Notes under the pieces: model-generated
Told to the model about the DNA's origin: nothing
The model's input: only the letters and a program-made list of their open reading frames with translations
The model's database searches: none
Assembly: GCF_002252585.1 (NCBI RefSeq)
Contig: NZ_NQLD01000012.1
From: Methanocatella intestini
GTDB lineage: Archaea; Methanobacteriota; Methanobacteria; Methanobacteriales; Methanobacteriaceae
DNA length: 64,000 nucleotides
Strand: one strand, 5' to 3'
Position numbers and translations under genes: made by a program
Shown: piece by piece, positions 49,553 through 61,500 of the stretch
How positions within the stretch are numbered: the stretch's first letter is position 1
How the letters are laid out: each line of letters starts with the position of its first letter

Positions 49553-52500
49553 ATGAAGTGTAAATTAAATAATAATGTATTAATAATATTTTTAGCTTTA
49601 TTAATGCTTATATTAATTCCTTCTTCATTTGCAACAGATGTGAATAATGATACTGTTATGAATGAAGATGATATTGGTGATATGTCATCAGAGCTTTCTG
49701 TTGGCAATGTACAAACAGGAGATATCCAAACTTCTGTTAAGAATATAAATTATGGCGGAATCATTGGTGTTGATGATCATACTGATGATGAAGGTTATAT
49801 TGAGTTTGAAAATGATTATATTACTGTAAAAGAAGGTGAGGATGCATCAATTACCGGTGATTTATATTGGTTTGAAGGTTCTCAATGCTGGGATCAATTA
49901 ACCGTTGTTGGTAAATACACCGATGGAAATGGTGTTGAACACAGTATTGAAAAAACTATTGAAGACGGTTCATTACCTACAGTTAAAATTTCAGAACTGA
50001 AAGGTTTAACTCCAAGAGCTGAAGCTTATGTACTGACATTTACTGCAGTTGAAGATGATGATTATGAGCAGTTTAAACTGTATAGTGACGGTTTAGCACC
50101 TTCTAGTGTATATATAACTATTGTATCAAAAGATACGCCTGTTGTAGATCCAGGTATTGTGATTCCTGATGTTTCAAATGGTGTTAAGATATTTGTAGAT
50201 ACTAAAGGTAGCGATACCACAGGAAACGGTTCTCAAAGCAATCCTTATGCAACCATTACTAAAGCATTAGATGAAGCTAAAAATAGTTCCGGTTGCGAAA
50301 TAATTGTAAATGAAGGTAATTATGTTCTTGATGATTACCGTATTCAAAGTAATGTAACAATAGTTGGTAATGGTAATGTTGTAATTTCACCAGAAAACCA
50401 ACGTCAGTTATTTATAATGGCAGATAATACTAAATTAATTGGATTAACATTTTCAGGTGCTACTAATGGAGCTTTATCTACTTCATCTAGAAGCGGTGGT
50501 GACGGAAATAATAACAGATACTTGCTTTTAGAAAATTGTACATTTAAAAACAATAAAGGTGATACAGCTGCTGTAACATCTTATATAAATACTGTAATTA
50601 AAGGTTGTACTTTTATAGACAATACTGCTACCGGATCTTTCCAGGCATGGTCAAGAATTGTATCTCTTCGTGATAGCAGAATGGATATGCATTATAATAA
50701 TTTCATGAACAATACTATTAAGGAAAATGCACCTTTAATATATGTTGGTGATTTTAAAGTTAATTTAAATTATAATTTCTGGGGAGACAATAACAAACCT
50801 AAATTAAATGCTGAATCCAAAGCAGTTATTAATAATTGGGTGATAGTTGGTGCTTCTGTTAACAGTTCCAATGTTTCTGTTGGTGATACTGCTCAAATAA
50901 ATGTAGAGTTCAAACTTACAAGTGATGGAACCAGTTTTACAACTTTAAATGAATCAATGCCTGGTGCAGAATTTAAATTAACTCCTACTTTAGGAAATTT
51001 AAACCCTACTGCTGTAACAATTATCAATAATGTAGGTATTAGTGAATATAATGCATTAAAAAATGGTAATGAAATTATAGATATTGACGGTCTCACTTCA
51101 TTGAAATTCAATGTTGATGTAAATGTAGCTGATAGAATTTATGTGGATGTTACTGGTTCTGATTCTAATAAAGGTACTATTGATTCTCCTTTGAAAACTA
51201 TTTCTGCGGCATTGGCTAAAAATGTGGCTTTGGGAGGAAATAAAACTATTATTATCTGCAATGGAGTTTATAAAGAACATGATTTGGCAATTAATAAGGA
51301 TGTAACTATTGTTGGTGAATCAAAAGATAAAACCATCATTGATGCTGATAATGCAGGTCAAATTTTCAGTATTAATGCTGATTCTAAAATATGCAATTTA
51401 ACTTTTATAAACGGATTTTTAGATGATTATGAAGGTAATGGTGGAGCTATTTTTATTGACAGAGGTAATGTTTTAGTTGATAATTGTATTTTTAAAGATT
51501 CTAAAGCTAACTGTGGTGGAGCTATTTATTGTGAGGCTGGTGCTGCAGGTTCTTTAACTGTAAATAATTCTGACTTCCAGAATAATGCACTTAGTGAAGG
51601 AATTGATACTTTCGGATCAGCAATTTATTCTGATGCAAAATTAACAGTTAATAATTCCACTTTTACCAGTAATGATGCTGGTGAATATTATGGTACAATT
51701 TTTGTAGCATCTGATGCTTTGATAGCTAATTCTACTTTCATGAAAAATTCAGCAAGTCAGGGTGGAGCTATTTATGTTGATGCATTTAATACTGCAACTG
51801 TAAATATTGAAAATAATAAATTTGAATCAAACAATGGTGGAGCTATTTATGCAAGTTTATCTAAATTGACTGTAATTTCAAATAATATCTTTAATTACAA
51901 TGTTGGTGATGCAATTACTACATATGGCAGATTATCAAATACTGTTATTAAAAACAATCAGTTTAAGGATAATGCAATTTCTGTTACAACTTATTCCAGT
52001 GTTACTTTGGCTAATAACACAATGAGTGGTAAAAATGCAGTTATTAACTTTAAAGGAAGTGCAATCAGAACTGCTGTTGTTTCTTTCTTAAATAATGAAA
52101 GTGTTAAAGTTGAAAATGGAACTGTCAAGTTAAATGCATCAGTTAGTGATGATATGGGCAATCCGATAAATGGTGGAAAATTAAACTTCATTGTAAATAA
52201 TGAGAATATTGGTGAAGCTGATGTTATAAACGGTAAAGCTGTTTTGGATAAATACTTTGATACTGGGGATTATGTGATTTCAGGTACTTTCACTGGTGAT
52301 GCAACAGCTGAAATCAACACTGGACTTTTAAGAGTAAATGTTCAGAATTACTGGTTTATTAATGAAACAGGATATGAAACCTTAGAAGAAGCTATAGTTG
52401 CTGCAGGATTTAATGATGTTATAAAAGGAATTCCAGGAACTTATATTATTAACAAAGAAATAGAAATCGGTCACAGATATATGCCAAGTGAACCATATTC

Positions 52501-55357
52501 AATTAATAAAACTATTACAATCACTTCTATAAATGATAAAGCAGTTACATTTATCGGAAATAACTCCAGAATATTCGGTATTGATAAATGGTCCAGCTTA
52601 ACTTTAAAAAATATTATTATTGTAAACGGAAGTACTTTAAATAGTATTGTATCTTATGCCGGTGCAATTTTTGTCCAATTTAAAGCTAATTTAACTGTTA
52701 TTAACTGTACTTTTGAAAACAATACTGCAGGTTATTCTGGAGCTATTGAATGTTGGGGTGGATTAACAGTAATTAATTCAGTATTTAGAAATAATGTAGC
52801 TACTAATACCTATGCTGGAGCTATTTATAAAGACGGAGATTATGGATTAACAATCATTAATTCTACATTTGAAAATAACTCTGCAAGAACATATGCCGGT
52901 GCATTGTATATTATGAGTGATTCACGTTATAATAAAACAATAATCAACACTACATTTGTCAATAACGACGGATGCCGTGCAGGTGCAATATATACAAGTT
53001 TAGCACCATTATACATTACTAATTGTTCATTTAGTGGAAATAAGGCAATTGATAAAAATACTGGATATGAAGCTTCCGGTGGAGCAATATATGATCATTC
53101 TTCAGAATTGACAATTGTAAACACTGAATTCATCAATAACACCGCTGATGAAAATGGTGGTGCATTGGAATTAGGTAATACAATGTCTACATATTCTTCT
53201 GGTGAAAATATAACTGATAATATTGACTGGACAATAATTAAAAACTGTACATTTGATAATAATTATGCACGTAAAGAAGGTGGGGCTATTTACAACGGTA
53301 AAAATATAGCTTACACAAATATAAGTGATTCCAGATTTACCAATAATTTCGCTTTAGTTACTGGTGGAGTCATGACCAATTATTTTGGGTTCATATGGGC
53401 TGACAACTGTGAATTTATAAATAACGAAGCAGGTGAAGCTTCAATAATTTATATGTATGGTCATTATAATTATCCATTTGATTTTTATGCAAATTTAACT
53501 GTTAAAAACTCCAAATTTGTGAATAACACTGGTGAAAGATTATTTGAATTATCTACTGATTACTGTTATTTGGATATTATTAATTCCACATTTAATGAAA
53601 CTGGATTATTTATTCAAAATGACGGTACTGTATATTTGGAAGGTAATGTTGTTGAAAATATTCATGAAGGTATTGTTATTGACAATAAATACATATTAAG
53701 CTTAAAAAACAATTCATTTAATTGTAACGGTCCAGCTATACTTAATGATAACCGTCATATATTAACTGAAACTTATCTTGTAGTTTTAAACAATCAAACA
53801 GTTAATGCTAAATTAAATGAAATCATCAATTTAACCGCTGTTTTATATGATGATAATAAAAATATTATAATTCCTGGAAATGTAGTATTTAATGTTGACG
53901 GTAAAAATATTACAGCTACTTTAAATAACGAAACAGGAGTATTTAGTGCACAGTATTCAAGTGATGTTTTAGGTGAACATATAGTATCAGCTACTTACAC
54001 AATGAAACAAACATTAGATGTTAATTACTTAAAAGGTATTGTTAATATTTCCAAATTAACTCCAAACATAAATGTTACCTTCAATAATGAAAGTATATTT
54101 GGAGAAGATATTAATATTGACTTTGAAATTAATGGTGATGCAACTGGAAATGTAACATTTGCTATTGGAAACATTACAAAAACTTCAGCTGTTGTAAATG
54201 GAAAAGCTAATGCAACAATTACTGGGGTAGTTCCTGGAAATCATACTTTAACTGTATATTACTCCGGTGATAACAGATATGACAGTTTAACTGGTGAATA
54301 TAATCTTAATGTAACTAAATCAACTGTAGCTGTTTTAGTTGTTAAAGATTTAGAAAAATACTTTAAAGGGTCTGAACAGCTTGAAGCTATTTTAACCAAC
54401 TGCTTAGGTAAACCGATTGTTAATGGAACTGTGGTCTTTACTATTAACGGCAGAGATTATGTTAAATACACTGATGAAAATGGTAGTGCATTTATGGGTA
54501 TTGGTTTAATTCCGGGTAAATATAACATTACAGTTAAATTTAACGGAAATGGGGAGTATGATCCTGCAACTGCTAATGCTACTGTAACTGTTATGTCTAC
54601 TGCTGTTGGTTGTGATATTGTTAAGATGTTTAGAAATGCAACTCAGTATTCTGCTTTGTTTTTAGATAGTAATGGTAATCCTTTGGTTAATGCTGCGGTT
54701 AAGTTTAATATCAATGGTGTTTTCTATACTAAATCTACCAATGGTGAAGGTATAGCTACTTTAAACATCCAACTGCTTCCTAAAGAGTATATCATAACCA
54801 ACTATAACCTTGTTACCGGTGAGGAAAACTCAAATAAAGTAACTGTCAAATCTTTACTTGTTGATAACTCTGATCTGGTTAAATATTACTTAAATGAATC
54901 CAGTTACACTCTTAAAGTAATAGGTAAAGACGGTAAAGTTGCAGCTGGTCAGGAAGTAACCTTCAACATCAACGGAGTATTCTATCAAAGAGTATCTAAT
55001 GATGATGGAGTTGTCAGTTTAGGTATTAAGTTACGTCCGGGCACCTACATCGTAACAGCTGAATACGAAGGCTGCTGGGTATCTAACAACATTACAGTAT
55101 TGCCGACTTTAATTACTAAAGATCTTGACATGAAATACTTAGACGGCAGCAATTTCACTGCACAAACATTAGACGGTCAAGGCAAAGCATTAGCTAACCA
55201 AAACATATCCTTTAACGTAAACGGTGTATTCTACCATAAAACAACAGATGAAAACGGCATAGCTAACTTGAATATACGTTTAAACCCAGGTAAATATATC
55301 ATCACATCTATCTGGAACGAATACCAGGTTGGAAACAATATTACAATTAAATCTTAA
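49553..55357 (+). CDS. Giant adhesin-like protein (beta-helix plus Ig-like repeats)
   Basis: A 1934-residue secreted protein. It has a signal peptide (NNNVLIIFLALLMLILIPSS, cleavage near FAT). Two clear right-handed beta-helix modules, each opening with a sequence like KIFVDTKGSDTTGNGSQSNP (near 212) and RIYVDVTGSDSNKGTIDSP (near 528), and a third, weaker module near 940, are built of repeats such as NSTFENNSA and GGAIY. From about residue 1400 come Ig-like domains, and from 1688 three units with the sequence NGVFY. It lacks a membrane anchor or LPXTG-like end, so it may bind the pseudomurein or another protein non-covalently. It is probably used for attachment to host or partner cells. Confidence 0.85.
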   Translation: MKCKLNNNVLIIFLALLMLILIPSSFATDVNNDTVMNEDDIGDMSSELSVGNVQTGDIQTSVKNINYGGIIGVDDHTDDEGYIEFENDYITVKEGEDASITGDLYWFEGSQCWDQLTVVGKYTDGNGVEHSIEKTIEDGSLPTVKISELKGLTPRAEAYVLTFTAVEDDDYEQFKLYSDGLAPSSVYITIVSKDTPVVDPGIVIPDVSNGVKIFVDTKGSDTTGNGSQSNPYATITKALDEAKNSSGCEIIVNEGNYVLDDYRIQSNVTIVGNGNVVISPENQRQLFIMADNTKLIGLTFSGATNGALSTSSRSGGDGNNNRYLLLENCTFKNNKGDTAAVTSYINTVIKGCTFIDNTATGSFQAWSRIVSLRDSRMDMHYNNFMNNTIKENAPLIYVGDFKVNLNYNFWGDNNKPKLNAESKAVINNWVIVGASVNSSNVSVGDTAQINVEFKLTSDGTSFTTLNESMPGAEFKLTPTLGNLNPTAVTIINNVGISEYNALKNGNEIIDIDGLTSLKFNVDVNVADRIYVDVTGSDSNKGTIDSPLKTISAALAKNVALGGNKTIIICNGVYKEHDLAINKDVTIVGESKDKTIIDADNAGQIFSINADSKICNLTFINGFLDDYEGNGGAIFIDRGNVLVDNCIFKDSKANCGGAIYCEAGAAGSLTVNNSDFQNNALSEGIDTFGSAIYSDAKLTVNNSTFTSNDAGEYYGTIFVASDALIANSTFMKNSASQGGAIYVDAFNTATVNIENNKFESNNGGAIYASLSKLTVISNNIFNYNVGDAITTYGRLSNTVIKNNQFKDNAISVTTYSSVTLANNTMSGKNAVINFKGSAIRTAVVSFLNNESVKVENGTVKLNASVSDDMGNPINGGKLNFIVNNENIGEADVINGKAVLDKYFDTGDYVISGTFTGDATAEINTGLLRVNVQNYWFINETGYETLEEAIVAAGFNDVIKGIPGTYIINKEIEIGHRYMPSEPYSINKTITITSINDKAVTFIGNNSRIFGIDKWSSLTLKNIIIVNGSTLNSIVSYAGAIFVQFKANLTVINCTFENNTAGYSGAIECWGGLTVINSVFRNNVATNTYAGAIYKDGDYGLTIINSTFENNSARTYAGALYIMSDSRYNKTIINTTFVNNDGCRAGAIYTSLAPLYITNCSFSGNKAIDKNTGYEASGGAIYDHSSELTIVNTEFINNTADENGGALELGNTMSTYSSGENITDNIDWTIIKNCTFDNNYARKEGGAIYNGKNIAYTNISDSRFTNNFALVTGGVMTNYFGFIWADNCEFINNEAGEASIIYMYGHYNYPFDFYANLTVKNSKFVNNTGERLFELSTDYCYLDIINSTFNETGLFIQNDGTVYLEGNVVENIHEGIVIDNKYILSLKNNSFNCNGPAILNDNRHILTETYLVVLNNQTVNAKLNEIINLTAVLYDDNKNIIIPGNVVFNVDGKNITATLNNETGVFSAQYSSDVLGEHIVSATYTMKQTLDVNYLKGIVNISKLTPNINVTFNNESIFGEDINIDFEINGDATGNVTFAIGNITKTSAVVNGKANATITGVVPGNHTLTVYYSGDNRYDSLTGEYNLNVTKSTVAVLVVKDLEKYFKGSEQLEAILTNCLGKPIVNGTVVFTINGRDYVKYTDENGSAFMGIGLIPGKYNITVKFNGNGEYDPATANATVTVMSTAVGCDIVKMFRNATQYSALFLDSNGNPLVNAAVKFNINGVFYTKSTNGEGIATLNIQLLPKEYIITNYNLVTGEENSNKVTVKSLLVDNSDLVKYYLNESSYTLKVIGKDGKVAAGQEVTFNINGVFYQRVSNDDGVVSLGIKLRPGTYIVTAEYEGCWVSNNITVLPTLITKDLDMKYLDGSNFTAQTLDGQGKALANQNISFNVNGVFYHKTTDENGIANLNIRLNPGKYIITSIWNEYQVGNNITIKS
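54614..55348 (+). repeat. 735 bp near-identical C-terminal module, copy 1
   Basis: Matches 62428-63162 without insertions or deletions. Long stretches are identical at the DNA level, and most changes are silent. It encodes three Ig-like units ending in QVGNNITI. Confidence 0.9.
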
Positions 55358-55393
55358 GAAGTTTTATTCTAAACTTCTTAATTTCTTTTTTTT
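55354..55393 (+). terminator. Strong hairpin and T-run after the first giant adhesin
   Basis: TTAAGAAGTTT (55354-55364) pairs perfectly with AAACTTCTTAA (55371-55381), followed by TTTCTTTTTTTT. The stem overlaps the stop codon. Confidence 0.75.
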
Positions 55394-55512
55394 AAAAATT
55401 TTATCACTATAATCTAAAGTCAATTAGAAATTATTATTAGCAAATAAAACATAATTAATTAATGTTAAAGTATTTTTTACTTTATTAACTAATTAATTGA
55501 AAAGTGATAAAA

Positions 55513-58500
55513 TTGAACAAATCAAAGGGGATTTTTATACTGGTTCTGTTAATATTAATGATTTTTAGTATTAACATGGTAAGTGCAATAGAATTTGAGG
55601 AGGGTGATAATTCGACTACTTATCAATTAAGTAGTATTGATTCTTCTCCGGAAATTGCTGCTGGTGATACTGATTCTAGTTTGGAATCACCAACTTCAGG
55701 AACTGTTTATGTTTCTAAAACTGGTAGTGATTCAAATGACGGTTCAACAAAAGACAAAGCATTAGCTAGTTTGCCTTATGCTTTAAATGTTGTTCCAAAT
55801 GGTGGAAATATTATAATGCTTGATGGAGCATATTCATATAGTTCTATTTCTATTCCTTCTTCTAAAATTGTTACAATTGAAGGTGAAGGAAATGTTAATT
55901 TAACAGGTTTAAGCTCATATTCTACATTCATTACAAATGAAGGGGAATTAACTCTTAAAAATATCAATATTGTAAATTGTAAAGGAGATATGATTGATAG
56001 TGCAGCTTTTAACAATAAAAACAAATTAAATGTAATAAATTCTACTTTTATTAATAATAAATTAGTATTTTATAATAATGGAGATTTATTGATTGATAAT
56101 TCCAGTTTCTTCAATAGTTTAGGTTGTGTTGTTAATGCTGATGAAGATTCTAGAACAACAACTGTTACAAATTCCAAATTTATCAATGGTAAATATGGTA
56201 ATTCTATTTTGTCATTTTCTAGAAATAAGTTCCCTACACTAATTGAAAACTGTACTTTTGAAAATTTTTATTCTACTGCTAATACTGGTGGAATTATTGG
56301 AGTAAGTACTATTGGAGCAGATTTTAGAATTAACAACTGCAGTTTTATTAACAATACTTTAGATGCAAAAGGAATGTTTACACCAACATCTGATAAATAC
56401 GGTGTAGTTATACGTGTTGGTATTACAACAGATGTATTATTTAACATTACAAATTGTGTTTTTGCAAATAATAAAGGTATTAATGGAGCAATTGGTGTTA
56501 TTCAGCAAGTTAACTCTTATATTAATGTAACTCATTCTGTTTTTGTAAATAATACAGATTACTATGGAAATACTATTGTAAATGGCGGTTCAAGAGGAAC
56601 AAGCCTTTATGATTATAACTGGTGGGGAAGTGATAATCCTGATTTTACTACATTAGTTAAAGATACAAAAAATCCAGTTAATAAATGGGCTATTTTAGAT
56701 ATGGATTATACTCCTTCAACTAATATAAAACCTGGAAACACAATTACAGTTGCAGCTGGTTTAACCAAATATACTGATGTTGACGGAAATATACATATAT
56801 TAAATGATAAACTTCCAGATTATGGAAATGTTACTTTTGAATTCCAGGATGGAACTAAAAAAGTGGTACCTATTAAAAATGGACTGGCTAAAATAGATTA
56901 TGTAGTTAAAAGTGGAGAAAACATTGTCTGGGCAACATTGAATAATCAAAAAACAAATATTACAATTGTAACTAAAGATTTAGATACTATTTATGTATCT
57001 CCAGATGGTGATGACTCTAATGAAGGATCTAAATTAAGTCCGGTTAAAACAATAGCTAAAGCAATTGAACTTGCAAATACTGGTAAAATAGTTCTTCTTC
57101 AGGGAAACTATGTTGAAAACAATGTTATTGTAAATAAAAATGTAAATATAACTGGTGAAGGAAATGTTGTTGTTGACGGTAATGCTTCAGGAGTAGTTTT
57201 CACTATTAATTCCGGAAATACAGTTTATTTAAAAAATTTAAATGTTAAAAATGCAGTTAATGCTAAAGATGGTGGGGCTATTTACAATAATGGAGCTAAT
57301 CTTTATTTGGATTCTGTTAATTTATATGAAAATATAGCAGGAAATGGTGGGGCTATTTACAATACTAACAAAGGAACTATTGTAATTACTAATTCTAAAT
57401 TACATCATAACAATAACACAGCTAAATCCGGATGGAATAAAGGAGGATCAGCTATTTACAATACTGCTTCATCAAAAGTAACTATTGAAAATTGTGAAAT
57501 TTACTCAAATAATGCTCTTAGTGACGGAACAATTCAGTCATATAATTCTGATTTAATAATCAAAAATTCAAAATTCTTCAATAACACTGCTAAATGGGGA
57601 GGAGCATTTTATGGTGAAAATGCAAATATAATTGTAGATAACTGTAACTTCTACAATAATACTGCTAATAATGCAGTTATTTATGCAAGAACATCCACTG
57701 TAAACATTACCAACTCTTTCATTCGTTTTAACAAAGCAATTAATTATCCAAGTGCAATTCAGAATTATGGAAGTAAAATTACAATTGATAACACTACAAT
57801 AGCTAATAATACTGGTACTAAAGCAGCTGTTATAAATCAGGATTTATCCAGTGTTAGTACTAGTTTAATTATAATCAATTCAAGAATTTATAATAATACT
57901 AATGGTGCAGTTTATAATGATAAATCTTCTTCAGATAATTCAAACATTACATTAGATATAAATAACTGTGCTATTTTTAATAATGGAGACAATTCTGTTA
58001 TTCAGCATGGAACTAAATCTAGCGGTATTTATATAACTGCAAATACTAACTGGTGGGGTTCTAATAAAAATCCTGCAGATATTGCCGGCGATGGAGTTAA
58101 TATTGATAACTGGATTATTTTACAGGTAACTTATGATGACAGGGGAATTCCTGTTCTTTACGACCAATTTGACATTGAAGCTAATTTAAATTACTATGTT
58201 ACAAAAGACGGTAAAAATGGAACTGTTTTAAATAATCATATATTTGATGGTTTAGTTGTTAATTTTGATACAACAACCGGTTATTTAACTAAAAATAAAG
58301 CAATTATTTCTAATGGAATGGCTGTTTCAAAATACAGTGTTTTAACTCAAACAGCAAATATTATTGTTGTTAAATTTGATAATCAGACAATTACTATAGA
58401 TTTAAATGCAAATTATTATAATGGAACAACTTATGTTTCTACCGATGGTAAAGATACAAATGACGGATCTATAGATTCTCCTGTAGCTTCTCTTGAAAAG

Positions 58501-61500
58501 GCATTGTCTATTAATAAAAATGGTAATATTATAATTCTTAATGGAACTTATATTGTCAGAAATGTAAAAATCGATGGAAATTACAATATTGCTGGTGAAG
58601 GCAGTGTAACCCTTAGCGGTGCAGATGTTGAGCGTGTTTTATATATTCTTGAAGGAAAAGTAATAATTAAAAATATTAACTTTACAAATGGAAGAACTTT
58701 AAGTGAAAGCGGAGCTTTAATTGGAAATGCTGGTGACTTAACATTAATCAATACTACATTATCCAATTCAAAGTCAAGTAAGAATGGAGGAGCTATTTAT
58801 AATGCAGGTAATTTAACAGTAATTAATGCTACAATAGCTAATAACAAAGCAACAATTGGTGGAGCTATATTTATTGATAAATTCAATGATTACAATTACA
58901 ATATCAAATTCCAAAATGTTGTATTTAAAGATAATGAAGCTTCAGGAGAGAATAATCATGCAGGTGGAGCTATTTATGCTCAAGCTGTTGGAGGACAAAT
59001 ATTAATCGATAATTGTTCATTTATTTCAAATTCAGTTTCTAAAAACTTTGCTGGTGGAGCTATTCATGCCCTTCAGCTTATTGATGGAATAAAAATTACA
59101 AATTCCAAATTCATCAATAACACTGCAAATTCACCTGAAAATTATGGTGGGGGAGCAATATGTTTTATTGGTGGAAACACTGAAAGAATGGGTAAATTAG
59201 ATATTTCTGATTCAGTATTTGAAGACAATAAAGATAATGTAGCTGGAGCAATCTATATCAGAGGTTCAACTTTAGATATATCATACTCTGCTTTAATCAA
59301 TAATGGAAACACAGCTATATACAAAGGAGTTAGTAGCTATGTCATTACCAAAATAACAGCAGATAATAATTGGTGGGGAACTAATAACAATCCGTCTGCA
59401 TTTGTCAATGGTGAAATTGTTTCAAAATGGATTGTAATGACATTTACTAATGATACTCCCCTTACTCAAGGAAATAAAGTTTTATTAATTGTAGCTTTAG
59501 ATACTTTAAATGACGGATCCAAATTAGATAAAGCATTAGAATTTGCACGTCCTGTAACAATTGTAACACCTACAGAAACATTCAGTAATCAGTATAATGT
59601 TGAGTACACAATCCCTGAAAAAGTAACTATTATTTCAGCTACTATAGATAGTCAATCTGTTTACTTATATTCAGCTAAAACAAACACAACAGTTAATATA
59701 AATGATACTACTGTTAATTTAGGTAGAAATATAAATTTAACTGCTGTCATAAAAGATACAATTGGAAATAATATTCCTATGGGTGCTGTTGAGTTTTATA
59801 TTAATGATAAACTGGTAGGTAGTGCTGATGTTAAAAATGGTGTAGCTACTTTAGTTCTATCAAATAATTATGCAGAAGGCAGTTATAATATAGTTGCAAA
59901 ATATGGAGATGTTAATGGTGTTTATAATCAGAGTATGGATAAAGCAGTCCTTAAAGTCATTTCAACTTCTTTAATTGTAACAAATTCAACATTTTTCAAC
60001 TTCTTTGATAATGATGGTATGCTTAAAGAAAGTATTGATGCAAATGAATTAATATTTTCAGGTTTATTTAGTGGCCTTGGAGTAAATACAATTACTATTG
60101 ACAGAGCTATTAAGCTTAAAGGCACTAATTCAACTACTTTAGATAATATCTTTTTAGAGTTAATCGGTAATGGCATATCTGTTGATAACTTTACAATAAA
60201 TATAAATAAACAGAATTATGGTATTTATATAACAAATGTAGATAAGGTTATTGTTAAAAATTCATTAATTAATTTTAATGATGTTGGTACATCTGATGCA
60301 ATGGCTATTTATGCAAATGGAGTAAGTAATTTACAGTTAGTTAATAACACAATCATATATTCTGGTCAAAGTAAAGGCAAAACTCTTAATCATCCAGTTC
60401 ATATTGATGATTGTAAAGGTGCTGTAATTGAAAATAACACTATCAATGCTAAAATGCCTTCTCTTGCAATTGATTACGATAAAATTACTTATGCAGCTAT
60501 AACTTACAGTGCAGCAGTCTTTATAGACAATAGTGATAATGTTAAAGTCATAAATAATAGAGTTACAAATGCATATACTACTTTCGGCGGAATGTTTGAT
60601 ACTATTGAAGGAATTTTAATAAGAGCTTCTAAAAATCCTGTTGTCAAATCAAATATAATTGATGTAACAGGACATAATTATACCTATGCTTTAAAATTTG
60701 TCAGTGTAATGGACAGTGATTATAATGTTGTCGGATGTTTAAACATAAATGTTGCAGACAATATCATCACTTCAAAATGTGATTATTACTATGCAAATGC
60801 TATTGAAGTAGACGGCCCTATCACAGGTAAATTATTTAATAATTCTGTTAGTGTTGAAGCTTTAGATGTTGTTTATGGAATATATTCACAAGCAATAAAT
60901 GGGGCTGTTAATGTTGATTATATAAACAATACAATATTAGCTAATGCTCATACAGCTTATACTATGGAGCTTATGGGAAATGATGAAAAGGTCACTGGAA
61001 ATACAATAATCTCAAAAGGTAATATTACAATGGGTATAATGTCTTCTTCTAAAAATCTTAAAGTATTTAATAATACAATTAAATCTTTAGGAAGTGGAAT
61101 TGGACCTATTACTGGTGGAGATGTTCTTGGAGGAGCAAATACTGGAATTATAATTACTGGAGATAAAAACAGTGTAAAATACTCTAAATTAGAAGCTTAT
61201 AACAATACAATAATTGCTAATGGTGATTATACAGTAATGATTGATAAACGCAATACTCAGGTAAATACAGTTACGGGCAATTATTTGGTATCTGGCAAAT
61301 TCCTTGGAGATAAATCTGTTAATGCTTCACAATCAAATAAAGTTTATAATAACACTCCTGATGCATTCCCAACAGTAATTGTAGTTAAAGATGATGAATT
61401 ATTTATAAATGAGAATTATACAATCTCATTAACTGATATTCATGGAAAAGAATTATCTGGAATGAATATTATAATTAAATGTGGAGATAAAGTTTGGAAG

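Noticed and set aside
55776..56024. Leftward frame inside the second giant adhesin, and similar ones at 58581-58766, 59928-60176 and 61674-62033
   Set aside because: They are antisense shadows of a 2551-codon secreted protein with a continuous beta-helix and Ig-like repeat pattern.
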